NCBI GenBank assembly: GCA_002376965.1
Contig: DFOV01000216.1
Coordinates: 1-16,798, forward strand
DNA from: Gammaproteobacteria bacterium UBA3532
Lineage (GTDB): Bacteria; Pseudomonadota; Gammaproteobacteria; Enterobacterales; UBA3532
DNA: 16,798 nucleotides
Direction: 5' to 3'
The notes beneath the pieces were generated by a model that saw nothing but the letters and a program-made list of their open reading frames with translations, searched no databases and was not told where the DNA came from. The position numbers were made by a program, and so were the translations under genes. Positions 1-6,745 of this stretch are shown here, one piece after another (position 1 is the stretch's first letter; every line of letters begins with the position of its first letter).

Positions 1-111
1 CGTAATGCTGTCGACTTTATCCATAATATCTCTGGCGCTTATGGTTTCGGCATGGGTATTACCCAAGTACCCAACCACACAAGCAATCATAAGCCATTTA
101 TTGATATGCAT
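1..111 (-). CDS. LolA-like outer membrane lipoprotein-sorting protein, N-terminal fragment
   Basis: Only the first 37 codons are present; the rest lies beyond the left edge. The ATG is at 111-109 and an AGGAG lies 7 nt before it, overlapping the end of the exporter gene. The peptide starts with a signal peptide (MHINKW, a hydrophobic stretch, then a likely signal peptidase I cut after NTHA). The mature part begins ETISARDIMDKVDS, which resembles the start of periplasmic LolA-like 'outer membrane lipoprotein-sorting' proteins. It follows the RND/MMPL exporter by only 14 bp, so the two are almost certainly co-transcribed. Pairs of this kind are common in marine gammaproteobacteria (family knowledge). 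It is inferred to work in the periplasm with the exporter. Its substrate cannot be told from the fragment. Confidence 0.75.
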   Translation of the reverse strand, partial: MHINKWLMIACVVGYLGNTHAETISARDIMDKVDSIT

Positions 112-125
112 AGATAGTCTCCTCT

Positions 126-2711
126 TTAAATACTGGTCATGGTTGCTGTTACGGCACCCTGCTTAGCCAAAAATCGCCGCCTGCCCAGATCAGGCTTAAG
201 CCAACTAATCAGTGCGGGTAACAATAGCAAATCACAAGACAATGCCACAAAAATCGCCATTGACCCGAAAATCCCCGTTTTCGCTAGACCCAAATAGTCA
301 GAAAAAGCCAGCATGCTAAATCCAACCCCTAATATAAGTGTCGTGAAGGTCACAGCCTGCCCCACTTCTTTGATGGTACTTTTCAGCGCTGTTTCGACAT
401 CGCCCGTCTGGAACCAGGCATCACGGTAGTGGGTGATAAAATGAATGGTGTCATCAACGGCAATACCAATGATTAGCGGCGCGATAATCAAAGTATCTGT
501 ATCTAGAGGGATACCTAACCACCCCATTAAACCAAAGGTAAATATAGCAGGCAGCATATTCGGCACCATCGATATCAAGCCACCTTGCACCGTGCCCAAG
601 GTGATAACCATCAAAACCGAGATAATCAATAGCGCGAAACTGAAGCTTTCGAGCTGTGTCCAGGAAATATAATCGATCAACAGCATCATTAGTGCGAGTG
701 AGCCTGTTCCCGTTATTTCCATATCTGGATATTTTTGTTTTAACGGCGCAAAGTAGCGTTCAATATCCGCCGTTAATGCGGCAAAAAAATCTGAGTATTC
801 ATAAGAACCGGCATTACGCAGTTGCAAGCTGATATGACTTTTGGCATAGCTGTCGCTAACTAGCTGACGCCTGTCTTCTGGATTGGCGTTGTTAAACAGG
901 TAGAGCAGCTGTGCGGTTAGACGAGCATCTTCAGGAATTTTATTGTAGGCCGCACTGCCGCCATGCATAACCTTATTGGTGTCCTTGACCAAGTCAGCCA
1001 GGGAGAAGGTTTTTACGACATAATGGCTATAGGTCTGTTCGATGTGCTCTTGGAGTGCATCGACTACTGCCAATACTTCAGGATCTTTCAGTGCATCACG
1101 CTGCTGGAAATCGAGCATGATCTCCATGTTTTGCCCACCCATCATCTGGCTATCCACCACTTTATAGGTCTCGCGGATAACACTGCCTTCACGAGTCAGC
1201 TCGGCAAAGTTTGAGTCGATACGGACATTCAGCGCCCCCCAAGTGAACGCAACAAAAATAGCGGCGTAAATGAGTACTATTGTTTTACAGCGACGACCAA
1301 CGCTATGAGGAATTCTATCGAGTAATGGTTGAAGCCAGTGCTTCTTGTTGTTTTGCTGGCGCTTTAGGTCTTTTTTATGATTGAAAGGGTGCCATATATC
1401 CAACATGACCGGCAGCACAAAAATGGTCATAAAAAAAGCGACCATGACGCCTAGTGCCGAAGTGAGGCCAAAGATGCCAATTTGCGGAATATCACTGATG
1501 GTCAGAGCAGACATGCCGCACATGGTTGTGACCGACGTTAAGAGTAAAGCGGTGCCGGTTTTGCGATAGGCCTTAGCCATTGCTTCGCCATGCTCAAACC
1601 CTTCACGCCGATAAATATTGTATGTGCTTAATACATGCACGCAATCGGCGATGCCAACCGCCAAGATAAGCATAAAGGTTAACGTCACCATATTCGACAA
1701 CGTTACGCCCAACCAGCTGGCGAAGCCAATGGTCCAAAAGCCACTCGCTGCGATCACGATGATCGGCCAGATAACCGCACTGGCCGATTGAAATAAAAAC
1801 CATAACAGCCCGACGACAATTACCACCATCAACACCAACAAGAACGACGCTTGCTTCATGGAATTCATGGCAAACTCCATCATTGGCGCATTGCCGGTGA
1901 AATAGAATTGAAAGTGATTAAACTCTGGCTGCGATGTCACCTTGCGCAGATCTTCCATGAAATTCAAATATTCGTCCATTTGCATGTCTTGATACTGAAT
2001 ATCCTGCGGCTCTTCGATATGAACTTCCGCCAAGCTAAACGCATTGTCATCCAGTGCGAAGTCATCACCACCGAGCAAATCGCCAGCGGATTTGGACGCC
2101 TCGGTCTCATCGTTAGCAACAGGTACCGTTCCAAAGTCTGTCTTTAATCGAATACCACCATAGCGAAAGTCTTTTGAATAATAGGCCAGCTCGAAGCCAT
2201 CCTGGCTTAGCGCGATCTGACGAATAGCATCACTGGCTTGCTGGTCTTTAGGTGGCGTTGGACCAACCAGCTTGCGTGATATTAAGGTATCACCATCAGC
2301 CAGCTGATAACGGATATTAATCAGGCTATCTATGCGCTCAATTCTGGTCAGTGGCCGGGAAGCTTCGTCTACTTTTCTTACCAGACGAGCCTCATCAAGT
2401 GCATCGTGCAACTTGGATAGCGTAGCTAACGATGCCTGAGAGAAAACATCGCCATCAGCAGCTTCATAAACCAGGTATACCCCGTCATCAGAACCAAATA
2501 CTCGACGGAATTCATGTAAAGACTGAGTAGCCGGATCGTCGTCTTTGAACCAGGATTCAAGGGACATATCCATAGAAAAGCGAGACAACATGCCGAAAAT
2601 CATAACACCTGTCACGCTTAAAAATACGACAAGGATCAGCCAGCGTTGTGGAATTAGTGCTCCAGGAGCAGCCTGAAACCACCGGTTCATCTGGCTTAAC
2701 ATGCTCTGCAT
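126..2711 (-). CDS. RND superfamily (MMPL/HAE3-type) inner-membrane exporter
   Basis: An 861-aa protein with the two-fold RND layout. TM1 is at about 23-44, a periplasmic domain at 45-285, TM2-6 at about 290-438, TM7 at about 477-496, a second periplasmic domain to about 685, and TM8-12 at about 690-838. The paired acidic motifs in the membrane are GIADCVHV (D356) and GIAVDDTIHF (D753/D754), at the places where RND proteins carry proton-relay acids. The length fits single-protein MMPL exporters rather than the ~1,030-aa AcrB type. The start at 2711 has AAGGAG 8 nt upstream. It is the first gene of an operon with the LolA-like gene. Residues about 198-240 form an acidic, low-complexity insert in the first periplasmic domain. 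Hydrophobic lipids or hopanoid-like molecules are possible cargo by family analogy only. No convincing minus-strand promoter was seen in the gap to the next gene. Confidence 0.88.
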   Translation of the reverse strand: MQSMLSQMNRWFQAAPGALIPQRWLILVVFLSVTGVMIFGMLSRFSMDMSLESWFKDDDPATQSLHEFRRVFGSDDGVYLVYEAADGDVFSQASLATLSKLHDALDEARLVRKVDEASRPLTRIERIDSLINIRYQLADGDTLISRKLVGPTPPKDQQASDAIRQIALSQDGFELAYYSKDFRYGGIRLKTDFGTVPVANDETEASKSAGDLLGGDDFALDDNAFSLAEVHIEEPQDIQYQDMQMDEYLNFMEDLRKVTSQPEFNHFQFYFTGNAPMMEFAMNSMKQASFLLVLMVVIVVGLLWFLFQSASAVIWPIIVIAASGFWTIGFASWLGVTLSNMVTLTFMLILAVGIADCVHVLSTYNIYRREGFEHGEAMAKAYRKTGTALLLTSVTTMCGMSALTISDIPQIGIFGLTSALGVMVAFFMTIFVLPVMLDIWHPFNHKKDLKRQQNNKKHWLQPLLDRIPHSVGRRCKTIVLIYAAIFVAFTWGALNVRIDSNFAELTREGSVIRETYKVVDSQMMGGQNMEIMLDFQQRDALKDPEVLAVVDALQEHIEQTYSHYVVKTFSLADLVKDTNKVMHGGSAAYNKIPEDARLTAQLLYLFNNANPEDRRQLVSDSYAKSHISLQLRNAGSYEYSDFFAALTADIERYFAPLKQKYPDMEITGTGSLALMMLLIDYISWTQLESFSFALLIISVLMVITLGTVQGGLISMVPNMLPAIFTFGLMGWLGIPLDTDTLIIAPLIIGIAVDDTIHFITHYRDAWFQTGDVETALKSTIKEVGQAVTFTTLILGVGFSMLAFSDYLGLAKTGIFGSMAIFVALSCDLLLLPALISWLKPDLGRRRFLAKQGAVTATMTSI

Positions 2712-2748
2712 TTTCTATTCTCCTTTTCGAGCAGCAGTTATTGATTCT

Positions 2749-2776
2749 TTGTTCCATATCTTGAATGAGCTATGAT
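2749..2776 (+). promoter_or_regulatory. Candidate sigma70 promoter of the SprT-like gene
   Basis: The -35-like TTGTTC (2749-2754) and the -10-like TATGAT (2771-2776, 5 of 6 consensus bases) are 16 bp apart. Transcription would start near 2783, about 15 nt before the ATG at 2798. The -10 lies inside the longer reading frame that opens at 2765, which argues against that earlier start. The -35 is weak. Confidence 0.35.
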
Positions 2777-2797
2777 GGCCCAAATATAGGATGCATT

Positions 2798-3358
2798 ATG
2801 ACCAATCAAGCTCAGTTAGAACAACAGGCAATTGCCTATTTTTTACAACGCCAACAAGATCTTGCTCAGCATTATCCTGCTGTATCGAGTTATAAGCTAG
2901 TCTTTGGCGGCGGCAAACGCCGTCTTGGTTCATGTCATCCTCAGCGAAAAATCATTCGCCTTTCACGCCACTTCTTGACGTTAAACCCGTTTTCCGTCAC
3001 TCAAGACACCATCAACCACGAGCTGGCCCATGCCATTGATTATGCAAGACGCGGCAAAAGCAACCATGATCAACACTGGCAGCGCATTGCAATTGCGCTG
3101 GGCGCTTCCCCCCAAGCATCAACCAATGCAACCAGCCCTGAACCGAGATGGTCTGTTGTGTGGATTAAACCTCACAACAGACAGATTCAACCCGTTGCTC
3201 GTTATCACCGCCGTGCACGTTCTTTAAAAGGCGCTTCACTGGCAAACCAGCCAGCCTCGAAAGACCGGCTGTTTTACCTTGAAACACAGATTCTAAAACA
3301 GTTTGAAAAGCGAATATTAGCGTTTGAGCAAATCGTGCCCCAAATGTTGGTCAGATAG
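2798..3358 (+). CDS. SprT-like zinc metalloprotease domain protein
   Basis: A 186-aa protein. The frame is open from an ATG at 2765, but the ATG at 2798 has AGGA with a 6-nt spacer and the candidate promoter overlaps the earlier start, so 2798 is chosen. Numbered from 2798, the zinc-protease motif HELAH is at 74-78. The likely third ligand, H90, lies in SNHDQHWQR, which matches the H-G-P-E-F/W element of SprT/SPRTN proteins. The upstream strand RLGSCHPQRKIIRLS is also typical of the SprT fold. SprT-like proteases act on DNA-bound or crosslinked proteins in the better-known members; the role here is inferred. The C-terminal third is basic and has no cysteine, so the zinc ribbon found in E. coli SprT is missing. 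The gene is convergent with the EamA gene, 6 bp away, with no terminator between. Confidence 0.85.
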   Translation: MTNQAQLEQQAIAYFLQRQQDLAQHYPAVSSYKLVFGGGKRRLGSCHPQRKIIRLSRHFLTLNPFSVTQDTINHELAHAIDYARRGKSNHDQHWQRIAIALGASPQASTNATSPEPRWSVVWIKPHNRQIQPVARYHRRARSLKGASLANQPASKDRLFYLETQILKQFEKRILAFEQIVPQMLVR

Positions 3359-3364
3359 CTGGCG

Positions 3365-4279
3365 CTAAGTCTGCTCCGCCTGCTCAAGAGGTTTCAGCAC
3401 TCTACCCACACGCGACACTAGTATGTCTCCCCACTCAAACACCAAAAGAGCTGTTATCACCAACGCTGTACCAATCAGCATAGACGCATTTATTTGTTCA
3501 CCATTTAGCTGAACACCTAGCCATACAGCAAATATTGGGCTGATCAGCTTCATCAAAGCGACGCGAGACGTTGGCAGCTGCTGCAATACATGGAAATAGC
3601 CCCACATTGCCAGGCACGAACCAAATACAGCCAAGTACCCTGTCGTAAGAGCAGGCTTCAATACCAGCTGAGTTGGAATATCAGCTCCATTAACCAACCA
3701 GATGAAGACAAATCCCACGGCCGCAACCGACACAACGCCAGTGCCAGCACTAAGGCTATCGATCCCCTCCCCCAGTTTTTTGCCTAATACACTTCCTAAA
3801 CAGAAAAAGGTTACTGCAGCCAGAATATACAAAACGCCAATCCAAGCATCAGCCGAAAGCGCTAATGAAGATTCGAACACATAGGCTAGACCCAGGCACC
3901 CCAATACCATGGCAGCCGCTTTGAGACGGCTAATGGATTCTCCGGGCAAGATCCAACGCGCGAGCAAGCAAGTGCCTATTGGTGACAATCCAAACAGCAC
4001 AGCAAGCATGCCTGAGCTGACATAGCCCGCACCAATGTAAGAACAGGTTAGGGCCAAACACATTGATGTGCCGCCAATAAGATAAAAGCGCCATGCCTTC
4101 TTATGGTTAGCAAACCGATGACGACAGACTAGCAATACAGTCCAGAAGCTGAGCGCTCCGCCTACTAGCCGAACCATGGTAGTAAAGGTCAGCGGAAAGC
4201 CTTCCAAACTCCAAGACATTGCTAATGGCGTGGTAGCCCAAACTAATACAACTGTCGAAAATGCTAATACAATCGCCAT
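3365..4279 (-). CDS. EamA/DMT-family transporter (10 TM)
   Basis: A 304-aa, very hydrophobic protein with about ten membrane helices in two EamA-like halves. It is the usual size for the drug/metabolite transporter superfamily. The N-terminal half has the characteristic tract ending TMVRLVGGA, followed by a short helix and the SYIGAGYVSSGMLAVLFGL region; the second half has LPTSRVALMKLISPIFAVWLG, the EamA helix-9 signature. The start at 4279 has a strong GGAGG 8 nt upstream. Members export amino acids, nucleosides or toxic metabolites; the substrate here is unknown. The gene has a ~220-nt candidate leader with an intrinsic terminator 47 nt before its ATG, so it is probably controlled by transcription attenuation. 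It converges on the SprT-like gene with only 6 bp between the two stop codons. Confidence 0.88.
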   Translation of the reverse strand: MAIVLAFSTVVLVWATTPLAMSWSLEGFPLTFTTMVRLVGGALSFWTVLLVCRHRFANHKKAWRFYLIGGTSMCLALTCSYIGAGYVSSGMLAVLFGLSPIGTCLLARWILPGESISRLKAAAMVLGCLGLAYVFESSLALSADAWIGVLYILAAVTFFCLGSVLGKKLGEGIDSLSAGTGVVSVAAVGFVFIWLVNGADIPTQLVLKPALTTGYLAVFGSCLAMWGYFHVLQQLPTSRVALMKLISPIFAVWLGVQLNGEQINASMLIGTALVITALLVFEWGDILVSRVGRVLKPLEQAEQT

Positions 4280-4325
4280 GTTATTATCCTCCGTATGATG
4301 GGTTGTCAGCGACTTTCTTCAGGCC

Positions 4326-4364
4326 AAAAAAAAGGCCGCATGCTGAAAGCGATGCGGCCTTTTT
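4326..4364 (-). terminator. Intrinsic terminator in the EamA leader
   Basis: The stem GGCCGCAT/ATGCGGCC (4334-4341 with 4352-4359) is closed by a GCT/AGC extension, a GAA loop and one bulged base. On the minus strand the U-tract is 8 long (4333-4326), and A-U pairs with 4360-4364 lengthen the stem to 13 bp. On the plus strand the T-tract is only 5 long. No plus-strand gene lies directly upstream, and the hairpin sits between the EamA start and its candidate promoter. It is therefore read as a leader (attenuator) terminator rather than an end-of-operon one. Confidence 0.8.
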
Positions 4365-4438
4365 AAGGTAACTGATTTGGCGAAAACTAAACTATGTCAA
4401 ACACTCCATCTTTCCCAAACCAGCAACGGCCGCACCGC
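4349..4438 (-). promoter_or_regulatory. Candidate antiterminator / riboswitch-like leader element of the EamA gene
   Basis: Read on the minus strand, GCGGUGCGGCC (4438-4428) can pair over 11 bp with GGCCGCAUCGC (4359-4349), the 5' arm of the terminator, with one G-U wobble. This would prevent termination. Between them CUGGUUUGG (4423-4415) pairs with CCAAAUCAG (4380-4372), again with one G-U. The stem continues with GAAAG (4414-4410) and UUUUC (4386-4382) after one bulged G (4381). The two helices stack in one long hairpin that excludes the terminator. All three imperfect positions are G-U pairs in minus-strand RNA but A-C mismatches in plus-strand RNA. The trigger (metabolite, protein or ribosome) is not known. 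Further upstream are a small CTCCC/GGGAG hairpin and a 32-codon reading frame (4490-4392). Confidence 0.6.
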
Positions 4439-4508
4439 CTCCCACTGGGAGCCAACGTCGGAACATAAACTTGGAATGAGAAAAATTCATCTGTGCCATA
4501 GTCTTTTT

Positions 4509-4537
4509 ACTATGCAACGAAAGGCCAACCCAGGCAA
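4509..4537 (-). promoter_or_regulatory. Candidate sigma70 promoter of the EamA gene
   Basis: On the minus strand, TTGCCT (4537-4532) and CATAGT (4514-4509) are separated by exactly 17 bp; each matches the consensus at 4 of 6 bases. Transcription would begin near 4502 and give a leader of about 223 nt that contains the whole antiterminator/terminator region. It is the best-spaced minus-strand pair seen upstream of that region. Confidence 0.4.
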
Positions 4538-4545
4538 GAAAAAAA

Positions 4546-4554
4546 TGGTAAAAT
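4546..4554 (+). promoter_or_regulatory. Candidate extended -10 promoter of cca
   Basis: TGGTAAAAT is an extended -10 element (TG, one base, TAAAAT with 5 of 6 consensus bases) and ends 42 bp before the cca ATG. No good -35 is present, as is common for extended -10 promoters. It lies just beside the -35 of the divergent EamA promoter, so the two may interfere. Confidence 0.4.
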
Positions 4555-4596
4555 TTTGCACATTACCCTTCGCTGTTTAGGAAGTTCGATAAATTC

Positions 4597-5829
4597 ATGA
4601 AAATATATCTCGTCGGCGGAGCCGTTCGCGACAAACTATTGAATAGACCTGTAAAAGACAGAGACTGGGTGGTGGTTGGCGCATCGCCAGCGCAAATGCT
4701 GGCCGCAAACTATAAACCCGTAGGTAAAGACTTCCCGGTATTCTTACACCCAGAAACACATGAAGAATATGCCCTTGCTCGCACTGAGCGTAAGTCTGGC
4801 AAGGGATATCATGGATTCACCTTTTTTAGCGAACCCAGCGTCACGCTGGAACAAGACCTGATTCGACGCGATCTAACCATAAACGCCATAGCGCAAGATG
4901 AAGACGGTAATCTCGTTGATCCGTTTAATGGCGTCCAAGACATAAAAACCAAGACCTTGCGCCATGTATCAGATGCTTTCAGAGAAGACCCTCTACGTGT
5001 GCTGCGCGTAGCACGGTTTTATGCTCGTTATGCCCGCTATGGCTTTACGATTGCCAAAGGAACTCTACAGTTGATGTGTGACATAGTAGCCAAAGGTGAA
5101 ATATCTCACCTGACTCCCGAGCGGGTATGGATCGAGACAGAAAAGGCGCTAGGAGAGCCTCGCGCAGCACTCTACTTTCAAGCGCTTCGCTCATGTGGAG
5201 TACTTGAAATACTTTTTCCGGAAATTGAGAGGCTATTTGGCGTACCCAATCCTGGGCGCTGGCATCCAGAAATCTGCACTGGCGTACACACCATGCTAGC
5301 TCTTGAGCAGGCCTGTTTACTTACCCCCAATCCAGTCGAACGCTTTGCAGCATTATGCCATGATGTCGGAAAGGGACTAACCGCTGCAAGCGACTACCCA
5401 TCCCATCCAGGGCATGAGCAAGGCGGTGAACCACCTATCAATCAGCTATGCCAGCGATTAAAGATACCCAACAAGTTTCGTGATTTGGCACGGATCGCTT
5501 CTCGCTACCACACTCACGTCCATCGACTTAACTCTCTTAAGCCAACGACTATCGTAAAAATGTTTCAGGGGATGGATGCATTTAGAAAGCCCGAACGGGT
5601 GAGTCAGCTGGCCCTGGTGAGCAAAGCTGATGCCACTGCACGCCCAATTTATCATAACCAGCCTTATCCCAACGCAGAGTTGATCAATGAGCTTTTTCAT
5701 CAAGCCTGTGATATTGATGCGGCAGCGATAGCCCAAAGCTGTAGCGATGATCGGCAACAGATACCGACCCAAATATATAACGCTCGGGTATCCAAGGTTA
5801 AAAACTTTTTACGGCACGTTAAACCATGA
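4597..5829 (+). CDS. cca: Multifunctional CCA-adding enzyme (tRNA nucleotidyltransferase with HD phosphohydrolase domain)
   Basis: A 410-aa protein, co-linear with E. coli Cca from the first residue (MKIYLVGGAVRD), which fixes the start even though no close Shine-Dalgarno is seen. The class II nucleotidyltransferase head has GGAVRD (7-12), the metal-binding D21/D23 in KDRDW, and RRDLTINA (90-97). EDPLRVLRVARF (130-141) follows, and the neck includes HLTPERVW (171-178). The C-terminal HD domain has H255-D256 in LCHDVGKG, at the same numbering as E. coli. The enzyme adds or repairs the 3'-CCA end of tRNAs; the HD domain gives 2',3'-cyclic phosphodiesterase and phosphatase activity in the E. coli enzyme. 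Its stop overlaps the next gene's start (ATGA), so the two are translationally coupled. Confidence 0.97.
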   Translation: MKIYLVGGAVRDKLLNRPVKDRDWVVVGASPAQMLAANYKPVGKDFPVFLHPETHEEYALARTERKSGKGYHGFTFFSEPSVTLEQDLIRRDLTINAIAQDEDGNLVDPFNGVQDIKTKTLRHVSDAFREDPLRVLRVARFYARYARYGFTIAKGTLQLMCDIVAKGEISHLTPERVWIETEKALGEPRAALYFQALRSCGVLEILFPEIERLFGVPNPGRWHPEICTGVHTMLALEQACLLTPNPVERFAALCHDVGKGLTAASDYPSHPGHEQGGEPPINQLCQRLKIPNKFRDLARIASRYHTHVHRLNSLKPTTIVKMFQGMDAFRKPERVSQLALVSKADATARPIYHNQPYPNAELINELFHQACDIDAAAIAQSCSDDRQQIPTQIYNARVSKVKNFLRHVKP

Positions 5830-6677
5830 TCCAGCCATCCTTAATAGAAGCGCTCGTCAACCAGCCAATATGCATAGTAGATCTTCGTAATACTAGCGAT
5901 TTTGTTGAAAACCATATTGCGAAAAGTATTAGTATTCCTTGTCACCAGCTAGCAGAGCGCTTATTTGAACTGCCTAGCAAAGCCCATCCGCTCTGGGTAG
6001 TCGGAGAGGCACGATCGATAGAAGTGGCCACAGACTTTTTGAGCCAACGCGGTTACCACATTCAAGGGGAAACAGCGGTAGAAAATATTGATTGGAAATG
6101 GCTATCATCCATACGGGCGAGGCAATCCGGGGGGGAGATGCCTGTACTATGGCACCCTACCCCATTGTTAAAGAAATACCACAACCTCGTAACACAACAC
6201 TGCCAAACCACCCCGACAACTGCTTTGGATTTAGGCTGTGGTAGTGGCCGCGATGCCTTGTATTTAAGCATGTTGGGCTGTGATACGACAGGGCTGGATA
6301 TACGGCAAGATTTGTTAGATAAAGCAGTAGTAATGGCAGAGCAGTACGACTGTCAATTCACCCCTTGGTGTGTTGATATAGAGGCAGAACCGCATCTTCT
6401 CTCCCCCAATTGCTATGATATAATTGTGGTGTTTCGCTACCTGCATCGCCCGCTTTTCCCATATATAAAACAGGCGCTTAAGCCCGGCGGCCTTATTTTT
6501 TATCAGACATTCATGCAAGGAGCAGAACGTTTTGGCAAGCCTAAAAACCCCCGCTATCTCCTCCAGGGGGGGGAATTGACCCAAACCTTCTCTGATTATA
6601 AAGTGATAGTCAAGGTTGAGGAAAACTTGCACGACGGCAGACCGATAAGTTCGTTGGTAGCTCAAAAACCAAAATAG
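5826..6677 (+). CDS. Fusion of a degenerate rhodanese-like domain with a class I SAM-dependent methyltransferase
   Basis: A 283-aa protein. Residues about 3-97 form a rhodanese-like domain (IVDLRNTSDFVENHI; VVGEARS). The place of the catalytic cysteine, six residues before S64, is V58, so sulfur transfer is not expected. Residues about 115-283 are a methyltransferase with motif I LDLGCGSG (134-141), the acidic loop GLDIR (156-160) and a C-terminal QTF...PKNPRYLLQGGEL block as in TehB-like methyltransferases. The start overlaps the cca stop by 4 bp. Poly-G tracts lie at the domain junction (G7, residues 101-104) and in the C-terminal motif (G8, residues 247-250). A one-base change in either would end the protein early. 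The methylated substrate is unknown; a link to tRNA or sulfur chemistry is only suggested by the cca neighbour. Confidence 0.85.
   Translation: MIQPSLIEALVNQPICIVDLRNTSDFVENHIAKSISIPCHQLAERLFELPSKAHPLWVVGEARSIEVATDFLSQRGYHIQGETAVENIDWKWLSSIRARQSGGEMPVLWHPTPLLKKYHNLVTQHCQTTPTTALDLGCGSGRDALYLSMLGCDTTGLDIRQDLLDKAVVMAEQYDCQFTPWCVDIEAEPHLLSPNCYDIIVVFRYLHRPLFPYIKQALKPGGLIFYQTFMQGAERFGKPKNPRYLLQGGELTQTFSDYKVIVKVEENLHDGRPISSLVAQKPK
6129..6135 (+). repeat. G7 homopolymer at the rhodanese/methyltransferase junction
   Basis: Seven G in a row encode Ser-Gly-Gly-Glu between the two domains. Loss of one G leads to a TAA at 6169-6171, 14 codons or fewer downstream, leaving a rhodanese-only product. The in-frame ATG at 6138 right after the tract could allow weak internal initiation of the methyltransferase alone. 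Confidence 0.6.
6566..6573 (+). repeat. G8 homopolymer in the methyltransferase C-terminal motif
   Basis: Eight G in a row within the codons for Gln-Gly-Gly-Glu (247-250). Losing one G gives TGA two codons after the tract; gaining one gives TGA within nine codons. A tract of this length inside a coding gene of moderate GC is a known hot spot for slipped-strand mispairing. Confidence 0.6.
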
Positions 6678-6745
6678 ATGTATAAAAGCTGCTATATCGA
6701 CCTGCATACGACTCGGCAAAACGTAACGAAAATGGGGGACGGCCT

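Noticed and set aside
2765..2797. Earlier ATG for the SprT-like protein
   Set aside because: It has no ribosome binding site and contains the candidate -10; the ATG at 2798 has AGGA at good spacing.
4395..4400. Perfect minus-strand TTGACA close to the EamA leader terminator
   Set aside because: No usable -10 lies 16-18 bp downstream, and a start there would make only a ~30-nt RNA before the terminator. It sits in the apical loop of the proposed hairpin.
4377..4580. 67-codon plus-strand reading frame between the EamA gene and cca
   Set aside because: It has no ribosome binding site, covers the minus-strand leader and both candidate promoters, and its composition is not protein-like.
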